Origin: Whitmania pigra
Taxonomy: Eukaryota > Annelida > Clitellata > Hirudinida > Haemopidae
Length of the DNA: 64,000 nucleotides
Assembly: GCA_021613335.1 (NCBI GenBank)
Contig: JAJTWR010000284.1
Coordinates: 1,172,501-1,236,500, forward strand
Direction of reading: 5' to 3'
Of this stretch, positions 49,912-62,232 are shown one piece after another. Numbering within the stretch: position 1 is the stretch's first letter; every line of letters begins with the position of its first letter. The translations under genes were made by a program, and so were the position numbers. The notes beneath the pieces are model-generated. The model was not told where the DNA came from and searched no databases. It saw nothing but the letters and a program-made list of their open reading frames with translations.

Positions 49912-50310
49912 CTGGTACAGGTGATGGTCATAATGATGATGATGATAATAATAATACTAATAATTATAATAATAACAGTAATATTAATTAATTTGTAAGG
50001 CATAGCATCAGAAGCTAAAAATGTTTTTAATGCTGGTTATTGTTCACAATTTGTTTATTTATTGTGAATATTTGTTTATCGCTATTACTTATCGTAAATA
50101 TTCACTTACTTATACAGCTTATGTGTTGTAATTGACTAGATAATTATTAGCTAATGAATTATCTAATATAATAATTATTAACTAATAAATTGATTTTCTA
50201 ATAAAACAAATAACAAAATAATTATTCATAATATGCAAAGATGCAAGACTACAAATTAAAAATATATGAAAAGATTTATAAAATTACAGATTTATTAAAA
50301 TTAAAATTCA
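49912..50310. other. AT-rich stretch, nothing assigned
   Basis: About 400 bp with short AAT runs. Around 50222-50300 (ACAAATTAAAAATAT...TTTATAAAATTACA) it resembles 28870-28950 and 53960-54010, which are the far ends of the duplicated segments, so a repeat boundary may lie here. Confidence 0.35.
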
Positions 50311-53300
50311 ATGTTTCTCTCTAACGACAGTGTCTAATCTTTTGATGTTAACACTTTTAATAGATATTGTCATTTGAATAAATTTTTTTTGTGAGAAAAT
50401 TTTTACATTTTTACAAATTATATTTGCATTATTATTCTGCCTTTCTCGATTATTGTGGATGGGGAAATAAAATTTATACCACCTAAGGTTTGTCTTTGTG
50501 CTTGAAATTTGTGCGTGCGATTGAAACAGAATATTTACAACATAACGCTTTGGTTTATTTTTTGTTTTTTTTTTGTTTTGTTAGATACCTTACCTCCTAT
50601 TCTAAATCCGTGTAATTCTGTATTGATTGTATTACAATTCCGACCAATTTGGAAAGCTTCTGACATCATTATTCACTGTATATTTTAAATTTCGGTGACT
50701 TAGTTAACGAGTGCCTCTGCATTCTTTATGAGTCTTTAGCGTGAAATTGTTAACTATTATTGCGTCAAAAAACTGCCCTTTAGTGCTCCAGCGTTTATGT
50801 ACCTAAGACAATACTCTCCTAACTCGACCAATTTCAAAACCCTGAGATGATGAGTTGAACATGTAAGTTAACCAATTCAATACAGTCTTTTGAAGCTACA
50901 ATGGATGTGAGGATGAAACTGACCAACAAACATCTTGGCACTTTATAAATCCATCAAGTTAATAACCCAGTCATTGTTCATGATATTACAAGAAATTATA
51001 GATATTAAGTTATAAGGCTTGAGACCATTCAGAACGTTCTAAAGATGTTTATTGAACCAAATACATGCTTAAGAAAATTTCTCATTTTTCAAGCACCAGC
51101 TCCGAAAAGGCGCTATTAATTTTTGATTGTACAACTGTTTAAGATAATGTACAGAGATTCCCATGAGCTCTATCAAAATCAAATTAATAAATCATTAAAA
51201 TTGTTTAATGGAGTATTTTTTGAATGTTAAATAATTAATCGTGAATTGATATCGTCATTAACAGGCACTTACATCGTCAAGTATTTCCCCTCTCATCATC
51301 CTAAAGATGTCATCTAGCATATGTTCATGAATCTTGGGAACCACCAAAAAGGGGCTAGATGGGAATAAAGTGTCACTTAATATTTCTTGGCGTAATTATT
51401 TGTTTGATTACTCGTTAATGACTTACCATTTTTTTAGCAAGGTATCACACCACCAAGGCAAATCAAACGAAGGATCTAGAAGTTTATGTCGAAAGATATT
51501 GCTTACAAGAGGACTTATTGGCCTATAGGTGAAACTCATCTAAAGTTATTAATATAATATTAGTTAATTATCATTGAGTAATGTGAAACAATTTAATAGC
51601 TAACCTCAATTAGGTCCTCACATGACATGTAAGCGTCGTTAATAATCGATTTAACGTAAAGACATTTGAGAAAACCATCATAAAAGAATCTTTCAATTGT
51701 AATGTCGGGTTGTACTTTTTGCTCGTAGTTAAGCGAGTCCACATTAGTATCGTTTGAGTTGTTTATAGTGATAAAAGGTTCCATGTCGTTGCAATGATAT
51801 TTGTCGATTTGCTTCATGATGGAGTCTGGATATTGACACATCTGAAAGTTTCAAACTTAATGAAACCGACATTCAAAAGGAATTGAAGGAAAATACTGTT
51901 AAAACAGCATTAAGATTAACCTACATGATTATAGAAGTACACTTCTAATTCTGGCGGTAAAACAATGCGTGTTTTATCTATGGTTTTAGTACCTGGTTTT
52001 AATGTAACCTACAAAAATTTTTTATAGAAGTTTAGAATTAATTCAAACATTAATTCATTTACAATTTATTTTTTGGGGTATTTACCATACAACTTCCTAT
52101 GAGAAAATCTTTTTTCCGTTGCAATTTCTCCTCATCATTTTGTGCAGATGAGAAGAATCTATACAAGTGATCAACTTGCAAAAATGGCACCGGAACTTGA
52201 TGCAGCAGTCTGACGAAAGTTACATTCATGGTTTTCCTCTTTTTAATAAAAAATCGAGGTAAATGCTAGTTAACTTATTTTTTAGTTTAGCAATACAAAA
52301 TTTGTAAAGAGATTTGATGCTATAATGTGAATGCGCATAAAGTGTTTTTAACCGGTTTAACACTAACGTTTTGTAATTTTTTATTTCCTGCTATTATGGT
52401 TTTCAGAGTTGGATCACAGCCTATATTTCATTGCCTACCATTAGCAAATTAAAGATTAAATATAGCTCACAAATAATCATTAATAATTTGATTATTACTT
52501 TGATGGCGCAAAAAGGACGTGATTCTCTTAGTCTGTGGATCACTACCTTCAGGAATGTCTTTTAATTTAGAGAGCCACATAAGAACACCAGCATCTACAC
52601 GAATGAATTTACTCAAAACTGACAACTAATCATTGGGAGAATGAGATAAAATCTGAAAATCTAACAATTCTTAAAACTTGTTAATTCTTTAACGTATTCT
52701 GCGCCTTTGTCCACGACTGCCTTCAATAGTTTGATGGCATGACACAGATGTATTCTGCTTACCGCCAAATGATGAATATTTCTGTCAAATTAAAAATAAC
52801 TTAAAATCTTAAAGCAGATCTTGGTTTTGACATCAATTGATGACTTATTGTATTTACACCAGCAATAATTCCAAATTGAAATTATTTTCTGCATTTTCTA
52901 TCATCTGTATGTACACTGTATCCAATATACGAAAACTTTCTTCTTTCAACTGCAGAAATTCAACAACATTACTTCGAGTCCACATTACCAATTATTTTAA
53001 GAACAACCTCAGGATCAACATCGTTTAATCTGTTTATAGTCGCAGAGGCATAGAATTCCTGAAATAATGTAAATTTGTTCTCCAATATCTGCTTACATAG
53101 TATTTTTGAATTATTTCCTGTCAAAAATATAAATTTGCATACATTCATTAAAAACTTTGAACGAAACAAAATAAATGAGAATTCATATTGTTTCAAAAAT
53201 GCTATAAAATAAATGCTTCAATATATTACCATTGCTTGACAGATTATCTTTTGGATAAATTAGGTCGTCAATTGATGTAAGACTTGAATCTTTTATTTTC

Positions 53301-54140
53301 GGTAAAAGATTACTAAAATACAGAAATTTTCTTGTAAGTTAAATTTTACGATGTAGGTTGACTACCCTGTTCGACCAATCTCAAAACTGCCGAAACTTGT
53401 TTAAATATTTTAAAATTGAACAGCGTCAACTATAGTTCAATAAAATTAATTGAATTAAAATTTGTTTGCATAATCTAACGGAGCCCCGATTCTCCGAACT
53501 AATTATTCCTGCCATAGGTCAACCTACAGTACTGAATATAACGTAATCATGATCCATGTATCCGAGTGACTGAGAAACCCATTCAATTTCTGGAAAAAAT
53601 CAATGATGATATTAAGTTACTAAAACAATAAATATATGCATTTGGTTAGATGCTTATTGACTGACCAAAAACTTTTAAGTGGTCAAGTAATAAATATAAT
53701 AAAAGTGGTTTACCGCAACAAAAGCATGTTTTCATAAATCAGTAGTTGGTAATAAAAGTTTAGTTAAACAAATTACTTACCGCGGTTCAATTTTTCCCTC
53801 CTTCTTTTTCTTGAAATAGCGTCTGACTCTACTTTGTAATGCTTAGTTGGCATAATTTCGAACTAGATGAAAATCTTAAACCAATACAAATAATAAGAAC
53901 TATTAACGAAGTGGTCTCTCGTAAAATATTAGATGAATGAAGAGACTCTATAACCAAAGATAAATATTCTAAATTAAAAGTAGATGACAAACTTTATAAA
54001 ATTACAAATTTATTATTAATAAAATAAAAACCCAAAAAGTGACCGAACATTTTTTATGTCGATATGCACACCTCTATTAAAAATTGGGATTAATTTTATC
54101 TCGGCCGAAACATACAGTAGGCCGAAAATTATCCATTGCG
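50310..54140. repeat. Duplicated segment, copy 2
   Basis: The second copy of the segment at 24330-29070, same orientation, with clear matches listed under copy 1. It lacks the block 24.5-25.7 kb of copy 1. It carries the second copy of the unrecognised minus-strand gene. Confidence 0.8.
51258..53853 (-). CDS. Unrecognised spliced gene, copy 2 of 2
   Basis: Paralogue of the gene at 26174-28770 with the same exon order. It starts MPTKHYKVESDAISRKRRR (about 53853). Then follow WVSQSLGYMDHDYVIFST, LTLFNFKIFKQVSAVLR, SNLLPKIKDSSLTSIDDL, GNNSKILCKQILENKFTLF, LKEESFRILDTVYIQM, HLCHAIKLLKAVV, WLSKLKDIPEGSDPQTKR, LLHQVPVPFLQVDHLYRFF, a diverged exon (IVLPPELEVYFYNH), PDSIMKQIDKYHCNDMEPF, KLLDPSFDLPWWCDTLLKK and the same last exon ending DDVSAC with TAA at 51258. 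The frame is open across the exons although it differs from copy 1 at many residues, and the IWKEIEDYF exon is replaced by a clearly different one. Function unknown. Confidence 0.6.
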
Positions 54141-54344
54141 TTCTGTCGTGACTAGAGATGTGAGCGTGAAATATTTCAATTGTTTTATTTCAAAATGTTT
54201 TGTTCTTTTTGAAATATTTCAACACAAAAAAAAACACAAAAAAACATAAAAAACAAAACAAAAAATTTATAACTTTAAAAATGAAGTTTTGATGTTCTAA
54301 AGAAACCACCCTTGTCCTGAAATAATTATTTGTTAAGTTTCCCG

Positions 54345-55065
54345 ATGCCTAGCTATATAATTTAAAATTGTGCCCTCTGGTAGAACCACTTTTTGTGGCT
54401 TCGAAAAACTGTTCAGGCAAAAGGCCTTCCCTTCCCGATAAAATTTTGAATGCCTCGATGAGGTCTCCTCTATTTCTTCTCTTTTCCAGAGTTGTTAATT
54501 TACATCTACTTAATCTTTCCTCGTAACTCAGTTTTCCAAAACCTTCTATCATCCTGGTTGTCCTTTTTTTTGTACTCTTTCCAACACTCTTACATCCTTT
54601 CTCAAATGAGGGTTCCCCACTTGCACACAGTACTCAAGATGTGGCCTTACTAATGCCTTATACAATCTCAGTATTACATACTTGTCTCTACTCTTTATTT
54701 ATTTATTTTATTATAGTCCTTTGCATAACAGAGATGATTCGGATTTGTCTCTACTCACTAATGTTCTCTTTATCATTCCAAGTACTCTGTTTGATTTTTT
54801 AGCAACTTCCATGCACTGTTGAGATGCTTTTCCATTGTTCTGCATTATTACCCCCAGATCCCTTTCATGATTAGACTGCTCCAGAATGCTTCCTCCAAAT
54901 ACATATTCAACTTTTGTGTTTTTTCATCCCATATGCATAATGGAACATTTGCTTAAGTTGAAAAGCATCTGCCAATCTTCTGCCCATTTGAATAACTTGT
55001 TAAAGTCTTCCTTAAGTATACCCAGTGTTTCAGTGCATATTCATTTATCCAAAATGATAAACGGA
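54345..55065 (-). mobile_element. CR1-like LINE reverse transcriptase, 3' part
   Basis: The minus strand reads, in order, a palm/thumb-end segment (WAEDWQMLFNLSKCSIMHMG, ERDLGVIMQNNGKASQQCM, KKSNRVLGMIKRTLVSRDK), then LYKALVRPHLEYCVQVGNPH, then IEGFGKLSYEERLSRCKLT and RRNRGDLIEAFKILSGREG. These are the standard C-terminal blocks of CR1/L2-type reverse transcriptases. A stop interrupts the first block near the SIMHMG segment, and a short insertion of TTTA repeats at about 54695-54740 splits the second. The copy is dead. Confidence 0.8.
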
Positions 55066-55599
55066 ACCAACTCACCACAAACAGGGCTACAAAACTGGTT
55101 TTTATTCCCCAAAACTTAAAGCTGTAAGCTTCTTCAGAATGTAATTACAACTCTGAAGCAGAAGACTATTTGATGAAATGGACTTAGAACTTAATTTAAA
55201 TTAGCACCGTTGCTCTAGTTTTGTATTATTTTTTACTTATGTTGCAATAAATTTGTTTAACTAATCATGAACCATCACTTTTCAACAAATTTAAAAAAAA
55301 ACAATAAAAAACCATAAAAAAACTCATAAAAAACACATAAAAAACACATAAAAAACTCGGACCAAAAAAAAACATGTTTTTTTACAACTCTAGTCGTGAC
55401 CGAACAGAAACATATATAAGTACCAGTGATGGGCAAATCAAATCGCGATTTCGGCAAGGTTACGATTCGATTTGAACATTGTGGTATTCGAGTTTGGTCT
55501 CCAGGATTTTATAGAAATGTCCTATCCCAGAGAAGACTAAAAAACTAAAGCTGGAGAAAGAGGCCAGGATATCAAGTAGAAGAATGTTGAAACTGAACC
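55066..55599. other. AT-rich stretch, nothing assigned
   Basis: Contains A-rich runs around 54220-54270 and 55290-55380 (AAAAACACATAAAAAAC units). No gene or element end was recognised. Confidence 0.4.
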
Positions 55600-56000
55600 T
55601 TCAGAACCTTGCAGGGTAACGGGAAAGAATGTCAGAGCCACAAAAAGGCAGAAGTGTATCAGACAGAAGAAGGAAAGCCACCCCAAACCAGAATCACATA
55701 TCCATTTCTCAACGTTTTCACTGATGTGGTTTTTATCTTATCTAAGGATGATGAGCTTCATGCCGCCTACAATACTGGCTTCTTCATGAAAATCTGCTTT
55801 CACTACAAGCTCTGCTTGCCCTAATATCCTCCATCATCTAATGAATACAAAGCAACTCTGAAACAATCCGTAGGTACCCGTCTTTGCCATCACGAACAAG
55901 ATGGGAAAAGGTTGAGGCTTGTATTAGCTCTCAACATTTTGAGGATCACCATAACGTCAAAAATAAAACAAACCATCTCAGCCTGCAAATGATCTGAGAA
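55600..56000 (+). repeat. Dispersed repeat shared with 25.25-25.74 kb
   Basis: The block matches 25345-25710 in the same orientation, for example the stretches around TCAGACAGAAGAAGGAAAGC, TGGCTTCTTCATGAAA, CACTACAAGCTCTGCTTGCC and AAATAAAACAAACCATCTCA. The matches are diverged with indels. Coding-like frames are broken in both copies, so it is likely a fragment of an old mobile element. Family not recognised. Confidence 0.65.
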
Positions 56001-57960
56001 ATAATAAATTTCAGAGAGTTGCTTCAAGTGGTGCGATTTCATACAAACCTCAAAAAAATTATCCTTAATTGAGACCTTAATTGAGAGGACAATTATATCA
56101 ACTGACACTTTGTGAATTTTACAATGTAAAAATGTGACATTATATAAGGAAATATTCCAACAGAATTTGATAATAGTAATAATAAAATTAAGTTCTTGAA
56201 ATTTTGAATCTCTTGATCCAAAAATATTTAAACAAATAATCGAAACCATTAACAATGGCATTAAATTAATCTGAATAGGCTTTTTGAAATAATAACAATT
56301 ATTAGGAAATAACTACAACAAAAATTATTAGGAAATAACTACAATGACAATTATTATTGTCATCACCAAGTGTCACAATGCCCAAGGATTCCCTCTTGAA
56401 AGTTATCTAAGAATCCTGATTAACAAATTTCTTGTCTGTGGATGCGGATCAACCTGCATGTACTCAAGCATGTAAGGATCCTTGTAGCTTGTCAAAGAAA
56501 GAGGTAGAATTCTTGTTGAGCTTCTTTATGCATTTCCTATTGGCTGGAAGGAGACCTGAGTAGTAGGAAAGTTCCCTCCATTGTATTTCATGTAAAACTG
56601 TAATTCTATGAACAATAACGAGGGTCGTGATAAACTAATAACAATTTCATTATTGTGATAAATAATCATGTAATTTTGGAGACAATAATACCCAATCTAG
56701 AAAATAAAGTAATAATCCTGTTAAATTGACATTAGGTCTTGAAAATTAAAACTTTTCTCTTAAATTCTGTCGATCGTCAAATATACAGACATAACTAAAT
56801 ATAAATGTTTTATTATCAGCCAGCAAGAGTAAGAACGAGTACAAACTGACACTGTTGCTCTCAGCACCCAGTGGCTCAGTTTCACAAAAATACTCTCACA
56901 GCTATTCCATCTCAATGAATAAAGCAAGAAACCTGGAAATAAAAGAAAAGATTTTTATATGTTAAAAAGAATTTGGAATTATCAAAGATATCAACTGGCC
57001 AATTAGTTCTGATTAATCAATTAGTAAATGTTCTCAAAATGTTATCAAATGAAACCTAATCAATGCTTACTTCAAATGCAGAGATTAAATACATCCCACT
57101 GAACATCAAGCATAAGCTTGAACAAACTTCAAAAATGCTTTACTAATAACACATTCTGCTTCACAGTAATACAAAGTGATTAAATGATGTCAATTTAGGA
57201 AAGCTCACCGACTCACACAAAGTGACCTTGACCATATCATTGAGAGTGAGCCTTGTCAGCATTTAGGTGTAGAGGCAGACATCCAGATCTCTCAGTCTTT
57301 GATGAAAAGTGCATTCAAATGCATGCTTAAGCACAATCCTTCCTGCAGAGCTAAGTATAGTTGTTGTAAGGCATCTTGTTTGAAACCCACCCTGTTCTGC
57401 TACACACACCCTTGGAAAGGAGTACCATTTAAATGGCTATAATAAGCACCTCTTATGCTATGCATATGGCACTATGTAAATAAACCACATTTACTATTAT
57501 TTTCATCTCATAAGGTCATGTGCCAATTTCAATTGATTACAAATACACTCAGAAAGTGGTTCCAGATGATTATAACATCATTAAAAATAATGATAACAAA
57601 ATAAAGCTCACTTATTTTAAAGGACAGCCAGTGTTAAAAACGGATTGGAGAATCTTGATGAAAGGTCTGATGATGGTGTTGGAGCGAACAATCAGACTGC
57701 TGGTCTTCTGAGGGGGTGAAGAGCAGTTTAAGGTTGGTCTCAATATAATTTGAGCTGAAAACAAAACCATCTCAAATATCCTCCCATAAAATCTGAAAGG
57801 AATTTAATGGTTAATAATAAGTTTTGAGTTTATTTTAATGATAAATAAGAATTTATTGCTTATTAAGAAAACGAGACAAATTGAAAATATCCATCAAAGA
57901 ACATGAAAAGATGTTAAAGTAGTGATCTCAAATTATTGAATCTCAATATATTATGTCGGT
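56001..57960. other. Unassigned stretch
   Basis: AT-rich and mostly without signal. A tandem pair of about 25 bp (ATTAGGAAATAACTACAA) lies at 56300-56345. On the minus strand at about 56450-56560, behind a fair acceptor (CTACTACTCAG), a short Lys-rich open patch (ANRKCIKKLNKNSTSFFDK) ends at a stop; it could be a terminal exon but has no partner. Confidence 0.3.
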
Positions 57961-59542
57961 GATTCTAGCAGCGGTGAGGGGGAGTCCGGTTTTTCGCAAA
58001 ATTTGAGTCCCGTAAACATAGAAATTATATAAATGATACATATTTCGAAAGGGGAGATAATGACCTTTCTGAATATTATAAAATTATTTAATTTACTAAA
58101 TTTTATTATTATAAAAATTGCTTGCAAAAATTGATTTGTTATAAACTAAAACTTTTTAACATAGAAATCTATTGTGGTTTGTATCATCTTGTAGGGCTAA
58201 TAAATATCTTCAAAATGACAATTCCATGTACCAAAGTTGAGATATCACGCCTCAAAGTTTTACAGACGACCGAAACGCTGCGGTTATATGTTGTGGCCTA
58301 AGTGACTTGTAAAACATGGAATTGCTACGATATCATCTTAAAACTCATAATATAATTGTTGTGGTGGCGCAGTAATTAAGGTTATTATTGAGTAATTAAT
58401 TTTTGGTGATAATTACAATAAAATTAGTAATATAATTATCATAACATTTTTGATCTGTTGTCTTACCATTTATGCAGCTCTATCAATTATTGATAATAAA
58501 GTACACTTAGTACACCAAAATACCTAGTTAACCACATTAATATAACAATACTCTAATTTATTTAGAATTTATTTTTTTACAAAATATACAGGGAAATTCT
58601 TCCTCAGTCCAGTCCTTGTATGTTCTAACAATTTCGGTGCATTTGACATGTACCCACCGCTGGCAATTGTAACATTGCACCCAGGTAGTGTCCCCGTCTT
58701 CTTGTCCGCAATATAGGCATACGTCGGTTAACTGTTCAGATGCTTGGAGGATTCTCTCCTCAGCATATGTTCGTCAAATTCACCACAAACGTCTTCTTCC
58801 TTGTCCAGCCTCAACATGAACTTGCTGTGACCATCATTCTGTCGTCTCATTGATGGAAGCTTGCCATTTGAATAACCAGATACGTCCTTGAAGGCTTGCT
58901 ATAAGGTTGTCAAGAAATTTCTATATTTCTGTAACAATTCCTCGTCGTTGGACTTTATTCCTAAAGGATCTTATAGAAATAAACTTTCTGAGGTTGTGTC
59001 CACAACGAAAACAACGAAATGGCTATGTTGCTCTAAAGGGAAAAAAGTGTATCTGAAAAGTAAAATTGCAGAAGTTAAATTATGTTGTAATGTAAGGTTT
59101 GAAGATATATATATGTTACCTCTTCGTGAACAAATTAAGGTTTAGTAAAGGCGATTCTGGATGTATCTCTTCAATACCAAAATTGGATGTAAATAAGCCA
59201 CTTTCAACATGTACGGTCTGCTTCAAGTCGTTGGCGACGCTGACGACATAATCAACCGCAAATGTTGATAGCCAATTTACGTTAGCCAGAGTTATAAAAT
59301 CCTCCAGTCTCAAGGAGCAGTTGCCTTTTCGGCTGACTAATGTCCCATGGTTGAAAAGCACATCATAATAAGTCGGGTCGATTGGTAAGCCATTCGGACG
59401 CAGGGCTATGTTCCCAATTCGTAGCGAGCTGAATGTTATATATTTCATTTATATAATTTCTATGTTTACGAGACTCAAATTTTGCGAAAAACCGGACCCC
59501 CCTCACCGCTGCCGAACGCTGCGGACCGCTGCTAGAGTAATC
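57961..59542. mobile_element. TIR DNA transposon remnant with PHD and Ulp1 domains
   Basis: The arm 57961-58036 is an inverted copy of 59445-59542. The shared core includes TCCGGTTTTTCGCAAAATTT and TAAACATAGAAATTATATAA, and the right arm carries an extra subrepeat (CAGCGGTCCGCAGCGTTCGG). The 1.4 kb interior encodes, on the minus strand, an Ulp1-like protease and a PHD finger (separate entry). No target duplication could be fixed by eye. Confidence 0.8.
58579..59448 (-). pseudogene. Ulp1-like protease plus PHD finger, broken
   Basis: The first part (59448-59120) reads LRLEDFITLANVNWLSTFAV, the usual entry of an Ulp1/C48 domain. It splices in phase (donor GTAACA, acceptor TTTTCAG) to an exon from 59052 that reads TFFPLEQHSHFVVFVVDTT, giving the catalytic His (HF rather than HW) and Asp. 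The same frame continues past two stop codons (FLFL* near 58970 and TTL* near 58893) to RRQNDGHS, where the catalytic Cys is expected but absent. Further on, in a shifted frame, a PHD finger is intact (58719-58579): CLYCGQEDGDTTWVQC, CQRWVHVKC, then CIFC, a C4HC3 pattern. Lies wholly within the TIR element. Confidence 0.7.
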
Positions 59543-59868
59543 GGGCTCCGGTCCTACATCTATATCTTTCATTGTTTCATGTTCGTTAGTTAGTTTTTTT
59601 TTATTTGTCATGTCTGCTATCAATCTCCCCATGCCGTTAGCAATAGAATTTTTGCATTCTCACCCCCGGTATATCAATTATGTAAAGACTCTCTGGTATG
59701 CGTCATCTCAATTTTGTAACCGGTTATCCTAGGCGGGGATTATATTCCTTTGGGATATATCCTGAATTTGTGATTTTTCGTGATTCTTGGGTTCAGTTTC
59801 GAAATAAAAAAAAAAATAATTATTATCAATTATAAAATTATACATTTAATTAATAAAAAATAAGCTCA

Positions 59869-60640
59869 ACCATCGCCAGTAGCGCAAATGGAGAGGACCT
59901 GGGGGGGATTGCGCAAGACCCTGCAATTTTTCCAAATCCGATGAGTTTTTTGTTAGTGGGGATAAGGGGATTCTCAATATGCCATAGGCACAACAATCAT
60001 GAACCCTGTTACTTCATGAATTTATGATCATTGATTTTCTACACATGGTGCTGGTCACATAATTTGCAACTAGTTATGAGCAGCGGATACAGTGCAGCGG
60101 CAGCTTTATGTTTTGGAAAAATCGAGGAAGTGTATTCATGTGTGTCGTCATCAGTACATCGGACATCAATTATGGAACGACACCTTTATATTAAAAGTCA
60201 TCTCAGGATGACTATGTCTGCCTGTCGTTTGCAAAGTTTATTGAGAACATCTGGATGTACAAAAAACAGCTACTGCACTTCTTCCAGTAAATGAAATGGT
60301 GAACAGATTTTCACAGACCGATCGAAAAATTATTTTGTAACTGCAAAGACATCATATTACAATTTTAAACATTAACTTTTTTTTTACATTTGCTTTAACT
60401 GGTTTGAAACTTTGAGATAGTCAAACTCATTAATAAATTATTAAAGATACAAAATAAGACTGCAGACAGAAGATAGTCAAACTCATAATAATAATAATCT
60501 GTTCTATCTTTAATTCTTATTAATTATAATTGGTAGTTTTGATTTGAAGTTTCAAAAATTTTTCGACTGCGTCGGGCTTTTGTCCCTTTTCTAAACTTGA
60601 GCCCCCAGCATTTTTCGCTGGTTGCGCCATTGACCATCGC
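59869..60640. mobile_element. hAT element with perfect 8-bp target duplication
   Basis: The element 59877-60632 (756 bp) starts CAGTAGCGCAA and ends TTGCGCCATTG, an imperfect inverted pair of the CAGTGGCGTA type. It is flanked on both sides by ACCATCGC (59869-59876 and 60633-60640). Inside, the plus strand at about 60030-60290 reads YTWCWSHNLQLVMSSGYSAA and KIEEVYSCVSSSVHRTSIME, matching the His-rich segment of hAT (TTF/ZMYM-type) transposases, without the rest of the protein. It is a deletion derivative. Confidence 0.8.
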
Positions 60641-61077
60641 AACCCTCCCTTGCGAAGGATAAAAGTTGACCTAAATGACCAGGTAATTATCGTTAATTGT
60701 ATTATCTTAAATGAAACATTGTAATTACAATCAATAATCACGTATATTGCTCTAATTGATGCATGGTTTAGTTGCAAGACTGCCTCTCGAATTTCTTGGT
60801 GGGAGGACCGGAATCTAATATGTTGCATACTATTACGTCATTATATATTTTTTATTCTATTATCACTTTTATTTTGCTACATAAAATATGCTTAGGATCG
60901 CATGATATGCTTTACAATGACAGGCAGGACGACAACCACCCAAAATGTATCACCACACAAACAATATTTTAAAGTATTATAAAATCCGATATATTAAATA
61001 AATATCATTAACCATCGCACTACACAAAATAATTTATTACTGGTTTATTTGCATGTCAACGCACTAACCCCACAGTT

Positions 61078-61312
61078 CTAAAAATAGCTTTCGGTCGCGT
61101 TGTCGATTTCTGTGGGTTTGTTTAATTCCAATTTGGACTCAACTTTCTAAAAATAAAATTAAATAATTATTCAAGCTACGCACGTCGTCGCAATACTCGC
61201 AAAGCGCCTTCCCAACCTTAAGATGCGGCAAAGCCACAACTTGGTCCAACGTCAAAGCCAAACCACGCAACGCATCACTAGGGGCAATTAGTTGCATATT
61301 ATATCGCTGAAC
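61078..61312 (-). CDS. Last two exons of an unrecognised gene
   Basis: Exon 61312-61184 (43 codons, phase 0) reads VQRYNMQLIAPSDALRGLAL then TLDQVVALPHLKVGKALCEY and CDD up to a GTGCGT donor. After a short intron with a TTTTTAG acceptor, the last exon 61146-61078 reads KVESKLELNKPTEIDNATES and YF stop. The two join in phase, are in conventional composition, and the surrounding frames are closed. The earlier exons should lie above 61312; an open minus-strand region up to 61740 (with a hydrophobic stretch near its start) is possible but did not join in phase. Family not recognised. Confidence 0.6.
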
Positions 61313-61817
61313 CTAATGATCATACGACATCTGCCGACCAACATAAATACTGCGCTTTTCTTTTTAGTCACACAAGAAATGGCAGACCTTTTTGGAGTGA
61401 AAAGCAGTTAAGTGCAAAAATAGAGCTCCCCTATTTCATAACATTCAAAAACACATTTTAATAATTCACAGAGTTCTGCTTCACCAACAACATCCTCCTC
61501 AGTAACGGAAAAACTATTCTGACTGTGAAAAGACCAGACTACACAGGAAATGTACCGCTCACCCCTGCTCAAATTGAAGAAATTGAGATAATTACCTGAA
61601 ACATAACTAATTACACAACATAGAGCCGCAACTAACACAATTTTTAAAAAAAGCTCAGGTTGCTGAGAGCTTCCAAATGTTTGTGGAGCCCAATGCTGGT
61701 CAGACATAGAAATGAATATAAATAATATTTCAAATGACAATAAATGCTAATTTAGATAACAAATATTAATAATCTAAATTATAATAATTATAATATTTAT
61801 ATAAGAGGCGAATTAAG

Positions 61818-62232
61818 CCAACACCTGTGCACGTGCGTGACGCATTGGTAGACGGTGCTGAGTTGGACGAGAACAACCAGGTGATTGTGGAGTCCAATGC
61901 TGATCAGGAGCCAAATGCTGGGGAGGTAATCCCATAATCATTACTATTGCCTCTATTTCACACAATGCGAACATAAATGACAATATTTAAGGCTGTCGTG
62001 CCAATGCCTCAGCAAGAACTAGATCAGCCCAATGCTGCTCAGGAGCCAGTTGGTGACCAGGTAACAACATGACCTGATTAACCTATAGCTTACAATATAT
62101 TTATAGTTTTCATTTTAGGCACTTAATTTAAATGATAACATTAAATTGAAGGATAAGATGCCAGTCCTGGAAGCGAATCAGGATGACATTGGAGCCTTTC
62201 TCGAGCCAAATGATGTCCTTGATCAAGCTTAG
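61818..62232 (+). CDS. 3' exons of an unrecognised Asn/Gln/Pro-rich protein
   Basis: Three consecutive phase-0 exons with GT-AG borders: 61818-61925 (108 bp, DGAELDENNQVIVESNADQE then PNAGE), 61992-62060 (69 bp, VVPMPQQELDQPNAAQEPVG), and 62119-62232 (114 bp, KMPVLEANQDDIGAFLEPND, then VLDQA stop). A degenerate motif (E/Q)PNA(G/A)(E/Q) recurs, and a related stretch (VEPNAGQ) lies upstream at about 61687-61710. All exons being multiples of three suggests exon duplication. An AATAAA is at about 62343. The protein would be acidic and probably disordered. Start not found; family not recognised. Confidence 0.5.

Noticed and set aside
61408..61740. 110-codon minus-strand frame with a hydrophobic stretch
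   Set aside because: Could be an upstream exon of the gene ending at 61078, but no donor joins in phase 0, and part of it is antisense to a repeat related to the plus-strand gene at 61818. Left unassigned.
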